From: Cryptococcus deneoformans JEC21
Lineage: Eukaryota > Basidiomycota > Tremellomycetes > Tremellales > Cryptococcaceae
Reading direction: 5' to 3'
DNA length: 20,000 bases
NCBI RefSeq assembly: GCF_000091045.1
Contig: NC_006687.1
Coordinates: 1,115,001 to 1,135,000, forward strand
Every line of letters begins with the position of its first letter. Within the stretch, counting starts at the first letter, position 1. Under the pieces are notes generated by a model. That model saw only the letters and a list, made by a program, of their open reading frames with translations, was not told the DNA's origin and did no database searches. Shown piece after piece: positions 1 to 9,455 of the stretch. Both the position numbers and the translations under genes were made by a program.

Positions 1-662
1 TTGCTAGTGTTGCTGGTAGCAGGATTGAGAAGCTGAACCTGTCCAGGTTATGAATCTCAGTCACTCTTTGTATTGATAGCGCAAGAAGAACTCTTAACTC
101 ACGACTGACGCCCTTTTTCTAACCAGATACCGTCTTCGTTTTCCTCTCCCAACACTTCGACACCTCGCTCAAAAATACCGTCTTCCTCCCAACCTCTTCC
201 TTTACCCATATGTAACCTGCATACACTTTGTACACCTACAGAGATGGAACGGACTTTTTTCCGTTCTTTCATCATTACCTCGAGGGCCCCCGAGAGAACT
301 GTATCGTCACTTGGCGGCTCATGTTCAGAGGACCCAGCTTCTAACGGGTGCAAGTCCAAAGGTCGAGGCGGTTTTACTAGACATGTAGCCCTATACAAGG
401 TGACTCAGTCACAATACTTGTTGTTCATCATTAAAAAAGCAACCGACCAGGCAGGGACATGGATCTTTAATGTTCCAACGTTACTCCTCGGTTGTGGACT
501 TGAGCTCCTTAAGTAGATAGGTGGAGGAATCCTTGGCCGCTCGTCCAGTACCATAGGGTTCAGAGACGGTGAACGATCTAGGGAGGAACGAGCATAGGAA
601 GGTGGTGGTCGGGGGGAAACACCACGCTCGCGAGAAGATGAGGAGGATGAGTTGCTTCTCAT
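1..662 (-). CDS. alpha-arrestin, Ldb19/Art1-like (paralog 1), 5' part only; gene runs off the left edge
   Basis: Exons 662-448, 390-103 and 38-1 (continuing outside the window). The start is the ATG at 662, because the frame upstream of it has no ATG nearby. The visible 180 residues are a Ser/Pro-rich head followed by the start of an arrestin N domain: RPPRPLDL-type strand (here KPPRPLDL), LSGALEVMMKERKKV, then FSFSILLPATLA. In the family, such proteins bring the Rsp5/Nedd4 ubiquitin ligase to plasma-membrane transporters. Two PPxY motifs are visible, PPSY (about residues 20-23) and PPIY (47-50), which would bind WW domains. The 96 residues encoded by exon 2 are about three quarters identical, without gaps, to exon 2 of the gene at 2402-4635, and both intron positions and phases match. 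The first intron has a poor donor, GTCGGT. Family assignment is from memory of the Ldb19 domain; the C-terminal half cannot be seen. Confidence 0.72.
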
Positions 663-1093
663 GGCCAAATCAGATGTCCTTGGGAACAAGGCGGGCCAGC
701 AGTGACGACGACTCCGTTGTCTCCGACGGAGCGCACTGCTATATGACTGTAACGGAAGAGTCTACGTGTTTACGGTCTTTGAATATGATTCGAGTTAAAG
801 TCGTACAAATACAGTGGTATAACAGGTTCATGCAGAAATATTTTGAAGCAATAGCCGGTCATCATCTATTAAAAGTACGAATGTGTACGGAAAAGGTCGA
901 GTCAATATTCAAAGCCAAAAGCAGCTCTCGCGACACAGCCTGGAAATTATTATGAATTGAACCGAAAGACATCATCTTCGGGACTGGAAGTCGGATTAAG
1001 GAGCGATGAGGGAATTAATCAGGAACTGAAAGACAAAAATCTCCGGCTGTAAGTATATCGGTAATTAAGTTTTGTAATGTCAAATGGACAAGA

Positions 1094-1129
1094 TGTCGCA
1101 GGTCGTAGGAAAATGTCACAGGTCGTAGG
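1094..1129. repeat. imperfect direct repeat, 2 x 16 bp
   Basis: TGTCGCAGGTCGTAGG (1094-1109) and TGTCACAGGTCGTAGG (1114-1129) differ at one base and are separated by 4 bases, a 20 bp period or roughly two helical turns. They lie about 430 bp upstream of the minus-strand arrestin start. A paired regulatory site is possible, but no known factor is recognised. Confidence 0.6.
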
Positions 1130-1870
1130 CCTTTGTCATGGGTGTGCAGCAGCAAGAACAAGAGGAAGCTGAGAAAGGAGACGGTGGCAGTCGAGCCGTG
1201 GTTTTTGTGAACCGGTTGTCAAGTTTTGTGGTTTTTTGGTCTTGATCTGCGGACCTGAAACCCGTAATCCCACTCTGTAATCTGCAATTGTCGGCAAATA
1301 GGTTGATCTTCGGTCTGGTCTCTGGCGGTCGGGAGTTGGGAGTACGGCGGAGGACTCTTGTTGCTGGAAGCTCACGTCACAATAGAACAAATACAAAGCA
1401 TGCGCCGTAGCACTATAGATATGTGATAATTGATGATCAGCATGCAGCTGTGGCCGGCTACTACCGTGCAAAGCGATGATCCACCCCCCAACAGCTCCTT
1501 TGTTAAAGCCCAATGACAGTCGCGAGGTGACTTGAAAGAAGCCGAGGACGGCATGGCGAGCAGCAAGGACGGCAAAAGGAGGCTTTATTAAAGTTTTAGC
1601 GTTTGCCTGACGACCTTCAGGAAAGGTGCGGAGGGGGACCGCTCGGCAGCTCTGCACGGTAATAGGGACATAATAGGGTATGCGGCAGCGATGGTCATAA
1701 TGGATTAGGTGACGAAATTGAACAGAACCGAAGCGAAGATGTGGGGACGGATAAAAGATATAGATATGGAAGTGAACTTGTACGCCATTCGACGGCTTAA
1801 GCAAATCGATTTATAAACCTGGGAGCGGAAGATTCGCGAAGTCCTTCGTTGATGAAGCTCGGTCCTCCGC

Positions 1871-2160
1871 TTATCGATAATTCCACATTCAATCACCGTT
1901 CAGTGCCGCCTTTTATTTATCGTCCTCGACAGCGCCTGGATTTCTCCAGATTTTTCCGTAGCTCATGTTAATTGCATGCAAACATAGCTGACATGTTGTT
2001 GGCATCCTCGTGCAGCTCATCGATGTTTCACATTTCTTGCCGCTTGCTGAAAATTTCAAGCATCTGTGCTTGTGAGCGATGAGAGTGAGTCGGCGGAGCA
2101 TGTTATTTCCGTTCGGAGCTCGACCGAAGTAACAAGAGGGTACATAAATTAAATAGATAA
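1871..2160. promoter_or_regulatory. cluster of GATA-factor type motifs upstream of the plus-strand arrestin
   Basis: TTATCGATAA at 1871-1880 contains two back-to-back inverted GATAA cores. TTATC follows at 1917-1921 and GATAA at 2156-2160; another GATAA is at 1425-1429. Fungal GATA factors bind HGATAR sites and control nitrogen-source genes, including permeases, which would fit a regulator of permease trafficking. The motif is short and common, so function is only an inference. Confidence 0.25.
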
Positions 2161-2401
2161 ATAAAAATAAGAAGGGCCGGACTTATGTTTTTGTAAGGGG
2201 GGGCCGCCCATTGTCAACAAGCATTTTAAGGAGCAGGCAGTAGCTGACTGGTCTGGAAATAAGAGCCCGCAAGTCTTCTTTGGCCGTTTCCAAAAGTCGC
2301 CGCGCCCAAACCATTAGCAGTTACTCCCAGCCTTATACTCATGCATTGCTACATCTCTCTGCCCTTTACTCTCTCCTCGACGTTCCGGAGAAGTGACAGA
2401 G

Positions 2402-4635
2402 ATGAGCAACACATCCGACCCTGCCTCTTCACGGCCCATATCACTTTCTTCGCTGGGAAGCGGCTCCTCAATACGACCACCTCCGGCCTATGCTTATTCA
2501 CACCTAGATCGCTCACCGGCCCGTAATCCAATGGCCTTGGATAACAGACCACGAGTACCACCTCCCATTAATTTGCGGAGTGCGAGCCCTCAGCCTAGAA
2601 GTTCGACAGGGGAACTAAAAATTCATGTGCATGCATGGTAAATTTGGCTGAACCTCTCGCTCTTGTCTTGGCCAATGTCACTGACAAATGCGCAAGGGCT
2701 ACATTTCTCGTCCGCCCTCCTCGGCCGCTGGACTTGCTCCCTGTAGAATCAGGTGGAGCCGAATGCGAACATGCAAACGAAGATACCGTCCTTTCTGGAG
2801 CTCTCGAAGTGATCATGAAGGAGCGCAAAAAGGTTCAAGCCATCTCGGTTGGCGTGCAGAGCGTATGTAGGCTAAATATGGGGAAGAAAAGAGGTTGGGA
2901 AGATGACGGTATTTTTGAAAGAGGTGTAGAAGTACTGGCAGGAAGGGATGAAGATGGTATTTGGCTTGAAAAGGGAAGTCAATCGTACGTGTAACTCGGA
3001 GAATGGTCGTGGAGCATCGGCTGATGTGCAATAAAGCTTTCAATTTTCAATTCTCCTTCCAGCAACCTTGGCGACAAGTGACTGGCACTCTTTCGGGCGT
3101 GTACCCTACATGATAACTGCCCGCGTCCAAGGCACTCCATACACCTCATTCTCCTCCATCTTCAAAGCTATCACACCAGCTTTTGAACATACCTATGCGG
3201 CCGATTTTGAACGAGTCATGGCCCGCTCCGAGAAAACGGCAGCTGAACGATCTGGGAGATCTTCATCGCGCGGCATTTCCATACCAAGAAACTCTGGAAG
3301 CAAAAGCAGAGACAACATTGCCGCTATGGCAAATGATTCCTTGGACGAGGATTACGATGTTGATGATTCCGGGTCTCCTGGGCAAGGGTTGTATACTCGT
3401 CGACACTCACATCTTCCCATCGACGAGAGTTCGCACGGCAGTCTTAAGTGGGATAAAACCGGAAGCGATGGGAGTAATAAAATCGATAAGGCGGATTGGA
3501 TGAAGGGTGATCTTGTCGCTTCCCCAGAATTGCTGGTGCATGCAGTGTCTCCAGTCACTGGAGGTGTGACGTCCTTGGATTTGCGTAAAGAGGGTTTTGT
3601 AGACGGTTTAGGTAGCTGGACGCTCTCTGCCAGTGCGGATGTGGTACATTTTCTTCCCATCTTCGTGGTTCTTTATTCTCTCGCTGACTTGTGCAAATTC
3701 CTTCCTCCTGTCTGGTTCAATAGTTCTCTATTGCATCCGTCATCCTTCTCTCAATTAACATCCCCGCGCCCTCTGTATCCACCACAATCTTCCTCGTTCG
3801 CCTCCTGCTCTCTCAATCATACACCATCACCTCCCCACGTACGCCTGACGAGCCGCCGCATTCACCTGAAGATCCCAAGCAATACGTCGCCTACCAAATC
3901 GGGTTTGCGCATCCGAAAGGTGGGAATCACCCCGGATCAGAGTATGAAGCCCTTTGGAGAGGACATGAAGCTGGTGGGGAAGGTGGGCTTCCGGGTGAGG
4001 ACCAAGGGTGGAAAGTAAGGGCTGTGGCGAGGATGCCAAATCATGATATAAGTTCGGCCGTCGACCCATAGCGGGTAGGTGACTTTCGGTCATGTGCCTA
4101 TATCTTTGCTGACAGAATGGATTTCTAAAGTACAATAAGCCCTTTGCGGGTATCGCACCAAATGATCCTCCAGGTCTATTATTCGGTGCATGGGGAGTCT
4201 GCAAAAGGGCAAAAGATTGATGGCCCAGGTCAACTTCGTATGATGAGTGTCACTGTACCTACCCATCTGCCAAGCGTGAGTCAATAATCTTTCACCTTTG
4301 CATGTCTCTGGAAACAAAAGCGTGATTGACATGTACACGGACAGTGTCACTGTTTGTCCGATAATCTACTTTTACCGACCTACGACCCCTGCGTATGCCG
4401 CGACAACGAAATCGATTCCATCATCTCCTCGCCTCCCAATGTAAAAAATTGGTGCATGTGTGGCAAATCTTTTGCAGAGTTGGGTACAGCGGCAATGAAT
4501 AGGATGGCTGCGGCTGAACAGAGTGATTTGGAAGAAAGGCAGCGACAAGAAGAAATGAGTCGGCAGTCGGGGACTGCCAGTCATAAAGACTTGCAGTCCC
4601 AGCGAGAAGCCATTAATCAGGACGGGAGCATCTAA
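2402..4635 (+). CDS. alpha-arrestin, Ldb19/Art1-like (paralog 2), with an apparent one-base frameshift
   Basis: Exons 2402-2637, 2697-2984, 3037-3643, 3724-4074, 4131-4275 and 4345-4635. With one extra base near 4050 discounted the product would be 638 residues; as written, the frame stops at TAG 4069-4071 after 492. Visible parts are a Ser/Pro head with one PPAY motif (27-30); an arrestin N domain (VRPPRPLDL, LSGALEV, FSILLPATLA, then GRVPYMITARVQGTP); a Ser/Asp-rich loop; and an arrestin C domain (LSASADV, FSIASVILLSINIPAP, YVAYQIGFAHP, VRAVARMPNHD, RPSTHSG, LRVSHQ, LLLPTYDPC). The tail has three CxC pairs. Family role: an adaptor that recruits an Rsp5-type ubiquitin ligase to membrane transporters. 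The gene is divergent from its paralog and convergent with the complex I gene, with 163 bp between stops. It may be a damaged copy, or the base may be a sequencing error. Confidence 0.72.
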
Positions 4636-4798
4636 TATACACAAACTCTCAATACCAATCAACTATAGCAGTATTCATCAAGTAATCTTGTCATTGTTTT
4701 CCGGGATTTTCGTCGTCATGTTGTCATAGTCATCAATATTGGGTCCCAATTCACATGCATAGATGATATTACATTGGTTTTCATTCCTAAACCCAGAC

Positions 4799-5751
4799 TT
4801 AAGCCTGAGTTTGGGCACCTCCTCGGGGCTTAACGACAGGATCCCAAGCTTGGATTTTGGGGGCAGTGGTAGAGTAGGTCTTGAAATGCCCACGGGTACC
4901 AGTCATGTTCTCAGTATAAGGCTAAAGAGCATAATCCATCAGTGATCTGTCTTTTGGACAACACTGCTTCGGCTGTTGACCACCACAACAAGCACCCAGG
5001 AAGACGAAAAAAAGAAACTCACAGCCTTCCAAGGGGGAGACAATTGTTTCATAATGACATCGTCTGTAGGGGCATCTTTACGGATGTGATGGATCCAAGA
5101 ATGCCACTCGGGAGTCACTTGGGAGGCATTAAAATCGTCTTGAGAGTAGTCAATCCATCGATGTCGGCCTGAAAGATGTCTGTTAGCTATTGAATTTTGG
5201 CTCCCGGAGGCGAACAGTGGGCTGCAGAGTTGCAGGGAGTATGGGGGAGGCGATCTTTGGGATTTTTATCTCGCGTTCTCTCCAAGCCTTCCTCCTGATT
5301 CCTCGACAATTCTCCAACTCCTCCGCCGCAATGAGATCCCTAACGAACATCTCAAGAAGGAAATTCCCTCAATGCATTCCCTCAATGCGTCCCATACCGC
5401 CAACCCATCAAAACCGCCCGCAATCACAGCATCACACAATTCGAAAACAGATGATACCCACCAGGAAGCTCCTCCTTGGGGTCCAATTGCTCAAAGTATC
5501 GGTTGCCGAATTGGTCAGTGCCGACGAGCCTTCCATACTTGGCATCACCAATGTAGCTATACACATCTGTCAGCTTGACCAGCCAAGTAATAGAAATATG
5601 TGCGAGATAGGTCCCACATGCCAAACACCCGGTTCAATCTCCTCCTGGCAAGCAGCACAAAGGCAAAAATGAAAACTCACGTCAATTGCCTGAACCACTC
5701 CTTAAACCCAACGAGCCTGAAATGTCTGATTGTTCGTGCTAAGGAGACCAT
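4799..5751 (-). CDS. NADH:ubiquinone oxidoreductase (complex I) subunit, NDUFA12/B17.2 type
   Basis: Exons 5751-5681, 5556-5462, 5168-5023 and 4921-4799 give 144 residues, close to the 145 of the human protein. Family features seen in order: a short amphipathic N terminus, YIGDAKYGRLVGTDQFGNRYFE, LPGRHRWIDYS, TPEWHSWIHHIRKDAPTD and, near the end, TGTRGHFKTYSTTAPKIQAWDP. The protein is an accessory subunit on the matrix arm of respiratory complex I at the inner mitochondrial membrane. All three intron phases close. The acceptor of intron 1 must be the TATAG ending at 5557, since the other nearby AGs break the frame. Intron 2 is 293 nt, far longer than the usual 50-65 nt here, and contains a 13 bp tandem duplication. 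The related assembly factor NDUFAF2 is the main alternative, but the length and TTAPKIQAW end favour NDUFA12. Confidence 0.88.
5363..5388. repeat. 13 bp perfect tandem duplication in intron 2 of the complex I gene
   Basis: ATTCCCTCAATGC occurs twice head to tail (5363-5375 and 5376-5388), inside the unusually long 293 nt intron. It looks like a slippage or local duplication product with no evident function. Confidence 0.85.
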
Positions 5752-6327
5752 GTTGAAGGAGTGCTTTGGTGATAGTTGAAGAGAGAAGAGATTGTGCGAA
5801 TTGGCGAATTGCCTTGATTGGGCTTTCGTCGGTCTTGCGCTTCTCGAGCAAGGAATGAGCGGGATCAAATTTCAGCCAATCCGAGTGTGGCGATTCCCGA
5901 CACTTTTTACTCCTACAACAGTAGAAGAGTGGATAATCGGCGATTTTTCTCATGCATGTGTATCATTAAAGCACAGTTAACTCGTTCTCGACGTCAGAGC
6001 CCAGCCGTACACTTATGAATCCAAGCAATAAAATACTAGAAACAAGAGCAAAAGATAAAGGCAAAACCTGCAAAAGGAGACTGGATATGAAGCAGGTTTA
6101 AAAAGTTGATAGTCTACAGTTGGGGGTTGAATAACTGTCTTCCTTCTGCTCGTCCGCGTCATTCATATAGTCCTCATTACTAACCCACCCTCTTTGAAAA
6201 AATTACTTCTCGGCTTTCTACTCGCGGGGACCGACTCTACAGGCATCATCACCAGGTAAGACTTGCGCGCGTGTTGGGTATCGTGCGGGAAAAAAGATAG
6301 GAGTTTGATGAGATTCTAGGGAAGGGT
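5752..6327. other. intergenic: promoter of the complex I gene and 3' region of the Osh gene
   Basis: Both flanking genes read leftward. The right part, just below the Osh stop at 6328, should hold that gene's 3' UTR and poly(A) site. The left part should hold the complex I promoter and leader. Open frames here are short and not protein-like. No repeats or RNA genes are evident. Confidence 0.55.
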
Positions 6328-8490
6328 TTAGGCTTTAGGAGGTACGGGATGGTCAACTGGTTGACCGACAGGAGGACCTGGTGCGGTGGGTACTGCAGCT
6401 TTGATTCTCATGTCAGTTTTTATACATCTAAAGGGGTTGGTTTGCCTATAAAACTTACGAGGCTCTGTAGAGGTACTTCTTGTAGATTCGGCTACACTAG
6501 TGTTGGAAGAACTAACATCAGCGCCAGCGACACCGGCAGCTCCAGCAGCTCCGCCAGCAACAGCTCCACCCGCAGCGACGGGAGTAGCTTCACCCGCGGC
6601 GACAGGGGCAGCTCCAGACTCCGTGGATTGGGAACCTCGAGGAGTCGTCTTGACACTCTCGTAGTCCAAGGGATTCTTGTCGCCAAAGATCCATTTACGA
6701 ACTACATCCTCCATCTCATTTCGGTCCTTGGGCAAACTATCAAGGTGACATTTAGCTTATCGACTTGGAAAAGATGGACAGGAACGCGTCGGCTCACTTG
6801 TCAACGTCCAACTTGGGCATCCACTTGTCCCCGGCAACGTGCTTGAAAAATCTTTGCTCGTGAGCGGGTTCGCCTGCGGATTCTCGCTTCTTGGCAAGCT
6901 CTCGCTGGCGGTCTTCTACAGCGGACTTGGCGGCGGTTGCACCGTGCATGTCGGCAGCTCGGATAGCATCAGTGAGCTTAGTCCACAACCTAAGCAAGGA
7001 CGGAAATCAGCCGCAGGCCTTCTCTTGCAGAAAAAAAAGGGAAGGAAAACACACCTCCTAGACTCATACTCCTCCTGCTCAGATTCGGGCAAAACCTTCT
7101 TTGGCGCAACACGTGAAGTAGAAGGGTCGAAAAGAACCTTTTTCTCCTTGGTGTCCTTGTCTTTGAACTCAATAGCAGATGACCAGTGGCCACTAATCTC
7201 CCCAATGTCCGACCTGCCCGGACCAACGACCTTGCCAGAAATTACGTTGTAACCACCCGATATCCATCCCTAAGAATCCAGCGGATTAGCCAAACTGGTA
7301 GATCAGGCGAGGACGTCCTTACCTTTGCCTTGAAGTCGACATCACAGTGGAAGTCATTCTTGGCATTGGCAATGCTAGACACGTCACAGAGCTCCAAAAG
7401 CATCTTGCCGAAGAGAATACCTCGTGCGTAGGTGTTGGGCATCTAGGACAAATGTTAGCTCGTGGAGCTACAGCTGATTGAATTGACCACAGCTTACAGT
7501 GATGGAATACTCCCCATCCTCGGGTCGGTCCAACAGCCGTATCCGGTCTTCACCCTCCATAATAGTAGCGGCACTGTTACCAAGGAACTTGCTCTGTCAC
7601 CCGCCCAGTCAGCATCATCTCCTATTAAAGACGGTTAACAGATACAAACTTTTGGCTTAAGCTCTCCGGTTACAAGCAACCCATTCTTAGGACTAATGTA
7701 GAAGAATGCAGATACAGGCTACGTTCTTTTTGTTAGATACAAAATTGTGTCTAAGGTGACAATGTACTTACAGGATGGTGTGAGACCTGTTCGGCAATGT
7801 AGAATCCTTCCGATCCATCAGGGTAAACGTAGGTGCAACGGAAAAATTCCCCAAGAACAGGGTTGTACCTGCAAGACGATCAGTAAGACTGAGAGTAACA
7901 ATGGAGGACATAACGAACGGTTTTTTGACGCTAGCAGAGACACCAATCATCAGCAAAAAATGGGTAAAAATGTGAATGAATCCAACTCACCCCTTGGGTT
8001 TAATGTGCCAGCCACTCAGGTAAAATGTCATCACACGGATGTATCTCTGTTTTGCATCGGGGTCATTGCCGGCCCTGAAAAACCCACAGCGTCAGTATCG
8101 AAATGTATAAAAGTTGGAATACGAAGAAATCACCCAAAGATCAACTCCGGATGTGAGAAAAAGTCAGTGATCCTTTCCAAAAGACTCCTGGGCTCAAGCA
8201 CGAAAGTGGGAAGGGCAATCTTGGACAGGTCCATTCCAGGTCGCACTGACATACAGCTTGTCAGCAAACCACTGTATATGTAGCTGCGAATGCTTACATT
8301 GAGAGATAATGGACAACAGGATGTTGCCTTCTTCTTGGTCGAGAGTGCTTGTATCGTTGGGGTCGCCATCGTCGATCTGAGTCTCGCCCGAGTCTCTGGC
8401 TGGGGTGCCGGCAGGGGACGCGACGGAGCTGCGTCTGGAAGTCTTCCCTCTGATGGAGAGAGAATCCATTCGCTGACTCAAAAGACCCAT
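6328..8490 (-). CDS. oxysterol-binding-protein-related lipid transfer protein, Osh6/Osh7-like
   Basis: Twelve exons: 8490-8298, 8245-8134, 8074-7991, 7930-7919, 7868-7772, 7718-7650, 7593-7498, 7442-7323, 7269-7055, 6989-6798, 6736-6459 and 6398-6328; 512 residues. The signature EQVSHHPP lies at residues 160-167 and KKPYNPVLGE at 132-141, both part of the lipid/PI4P pocket of the family. Earlier, [15 protein letters not shown] and MTFYLSGWH resemble the Osh6/7 and ORP5/8 branch, which exchanges phosphatidylserine for PI4P at ER-plasma membrane contacts; subfamily placement is an inference. There is no PH or ankyrin domain, so this is a short Osh. The C-terminal tail (from about residue 425) is Ala/Gly/Pro/Ser-rich and probably disordered. 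Exon 4 is only 12 nt. The last intron has two in-frame acceptors 6 nt apart. Confidence 0.9.
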
Positions 8491-9455
8491 CTTTGCCGTG
8501 GTGTACTCGCGTGAATGTCGATTTGCGGAGCTACAGTGGTGCCAAGAAAAAGAACGCCAAGAAGATGGGTTCTGATATAAACTGGCGGCCTGTGCGAGGC
8601 AGACTGGGCCAGATGTTTACTGTTAGGCGACAGTGGATAGAGAGACGTGGCGGCGGAGAGCGGGCGCAATGTCGAAATGGGGCGAGTGTGCGAGTGCGAT
8701 TTGTAAGGGCCGGGGCCGCGAAAGGTACGGGGCTAACTGCGGGGAGGGTGGGCGAGGGGTTGCGGCGGTCTATATATGAAAGCAGCGGTGAGGAAGGAAG
8801 AAGCAGCGGTGGCGGATAAAAGAGGTTGGAAGAAAGAGTATGGAGGGATATGGATGTTAGCGGTAGACCAAGGCGCCCGTCCCATCTCCCTTCGTTCCTC
8901 GACGAAAATCCATCCCCGAAGAGACAGCGCGTCATCCGGGTCATGGCCGCCGAAATAACTTACGTAACCCGCCCCATTACGTGATCCATTTCGGTAACTG
9001 CGACAGGCATAGCGGCGACGGGCATAAAAAGCCACTTGGCCATCGATACTTACCACCACGTAGTCGCGGCCCTCCTTTCGCTAAATTAACGGGCAATGAC
9101 CATTGACCTGGATCGGTAGCAAACACGCTAAAGAACCATTTGTAATAACAGTTGGAGTATCACTTGTTTGTACTACAAATGGGACTAACAATGGGAGTTC
9201 CTCACATTTACTGTAACAAAAGCCTTCTTCTTCATTTCAATCTTCCGGGCATATTGCGGCTCAACCAACGATCGAACTAGGAAGCCAATGAGCACCAGCA
9301 GATATCAAAACGCAAGATACATGATGTCATTATTATAACAAGATTATAATTTGCCGTTGTTACTGTTACATGGTCAGATTCGGAAAAAAGGACATCATCG
9401 ACTAGTAACTTCTTCATTCCATGTTCTATGTCGACCACGTCAGCTTCTGCAACAA
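8491..9455. other. intergenic: Osh promoter and DNA2 3' region
   Basis: This stretch of 965 bp has no supported gene. Several overlapping open frames on both strands (8493-9059) are compositionally biased, lack recognisable domains and have no splice or family support. The palindrome TTACGTAA (8960-8967) and a related ATTACGTGAT (8976-8985) sit about 470 bp upstream of the Osh start. The right end, next to the DNA2 stop at 9456, is AT-richer and probably contains the DNA2 poly(A) region. Confidence 0.55.
8960..8967. promoter_or_regulatory. TTACGTAA palindromic octamer (copy 1 of 3)
   Basis: A perfect palindrome of the kind bound by bZIP factors, with a degenerate neighbour ATTACGTGAT 8 bp downstream. 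It lies upstream of the Osh-like gene. The same octamer is present in two other intergenic regions of the window and in no gene. Confidence 0.4.

Larger units (their letters stand above)
663..2401. other. divergent intergenic region between the two arrestin paralogs
   Basis: About 1.7 kb separate the two divergent starts. I see no convincing gene. The longest open frame (1136-1804, minus) has no internal ATG and a His/Pro/Arg-rich, non-protein-like composition. The stretch contains an imperfect 16 bp direct repeat near 1094-1129, an AT-rich tract at about 2147-2172, and several GATA motifs between 1871 and 2160. It presumably holds both promoters and 5' leaders. An ATG at 2341 opens a short frame that overlaps the plus-strand arrestin start out of frame, so it would act as an upstream ORF if transcription starts before it. 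Confidence 0.6.

Noticed and set aside
569..955. 128-codon open frame on the plus strand
   Set aside because: Its first part is antisense to exon 1 of arrestin paralog 1 and the rest lacks any recognisable domain.
1136..1804. 222-codon open frame on the minus strand in the arrestin spacer
   Set aside because: It begins with TTG, has no ATG inside, is His/Pro/Arg-rich and resembles no protein family; open by chance.
5702..5953. Minus-strand open frame upstream of the complex I gene as an N-terminal extension
   Set aside because: It is not in the frame that yields the family N terminus, and the 144-residue model already matches the expected length.
6500..6640. Ala/Gly/Ser-rich frames on both strands, suggesting a repeat protein
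   Set aside because: This is the low-complexity tail of the Osh protein and its antisense shadow.
8493..9059. Overlapping open frames on both strands upstream of the Osh gene
   Set aside because: Arg/Gly/Ser- or Pro-rich translations in GC-rich DNA, no conserved motifs, no splice support; best read as promoter and leader.
9136..9182. Inverted repeat CCATTTGTA...TACAAATGG with a 29 nt loop
   Set aside because: Nine base pairs with a long loop is weak and expected by chance in this length of sequence.
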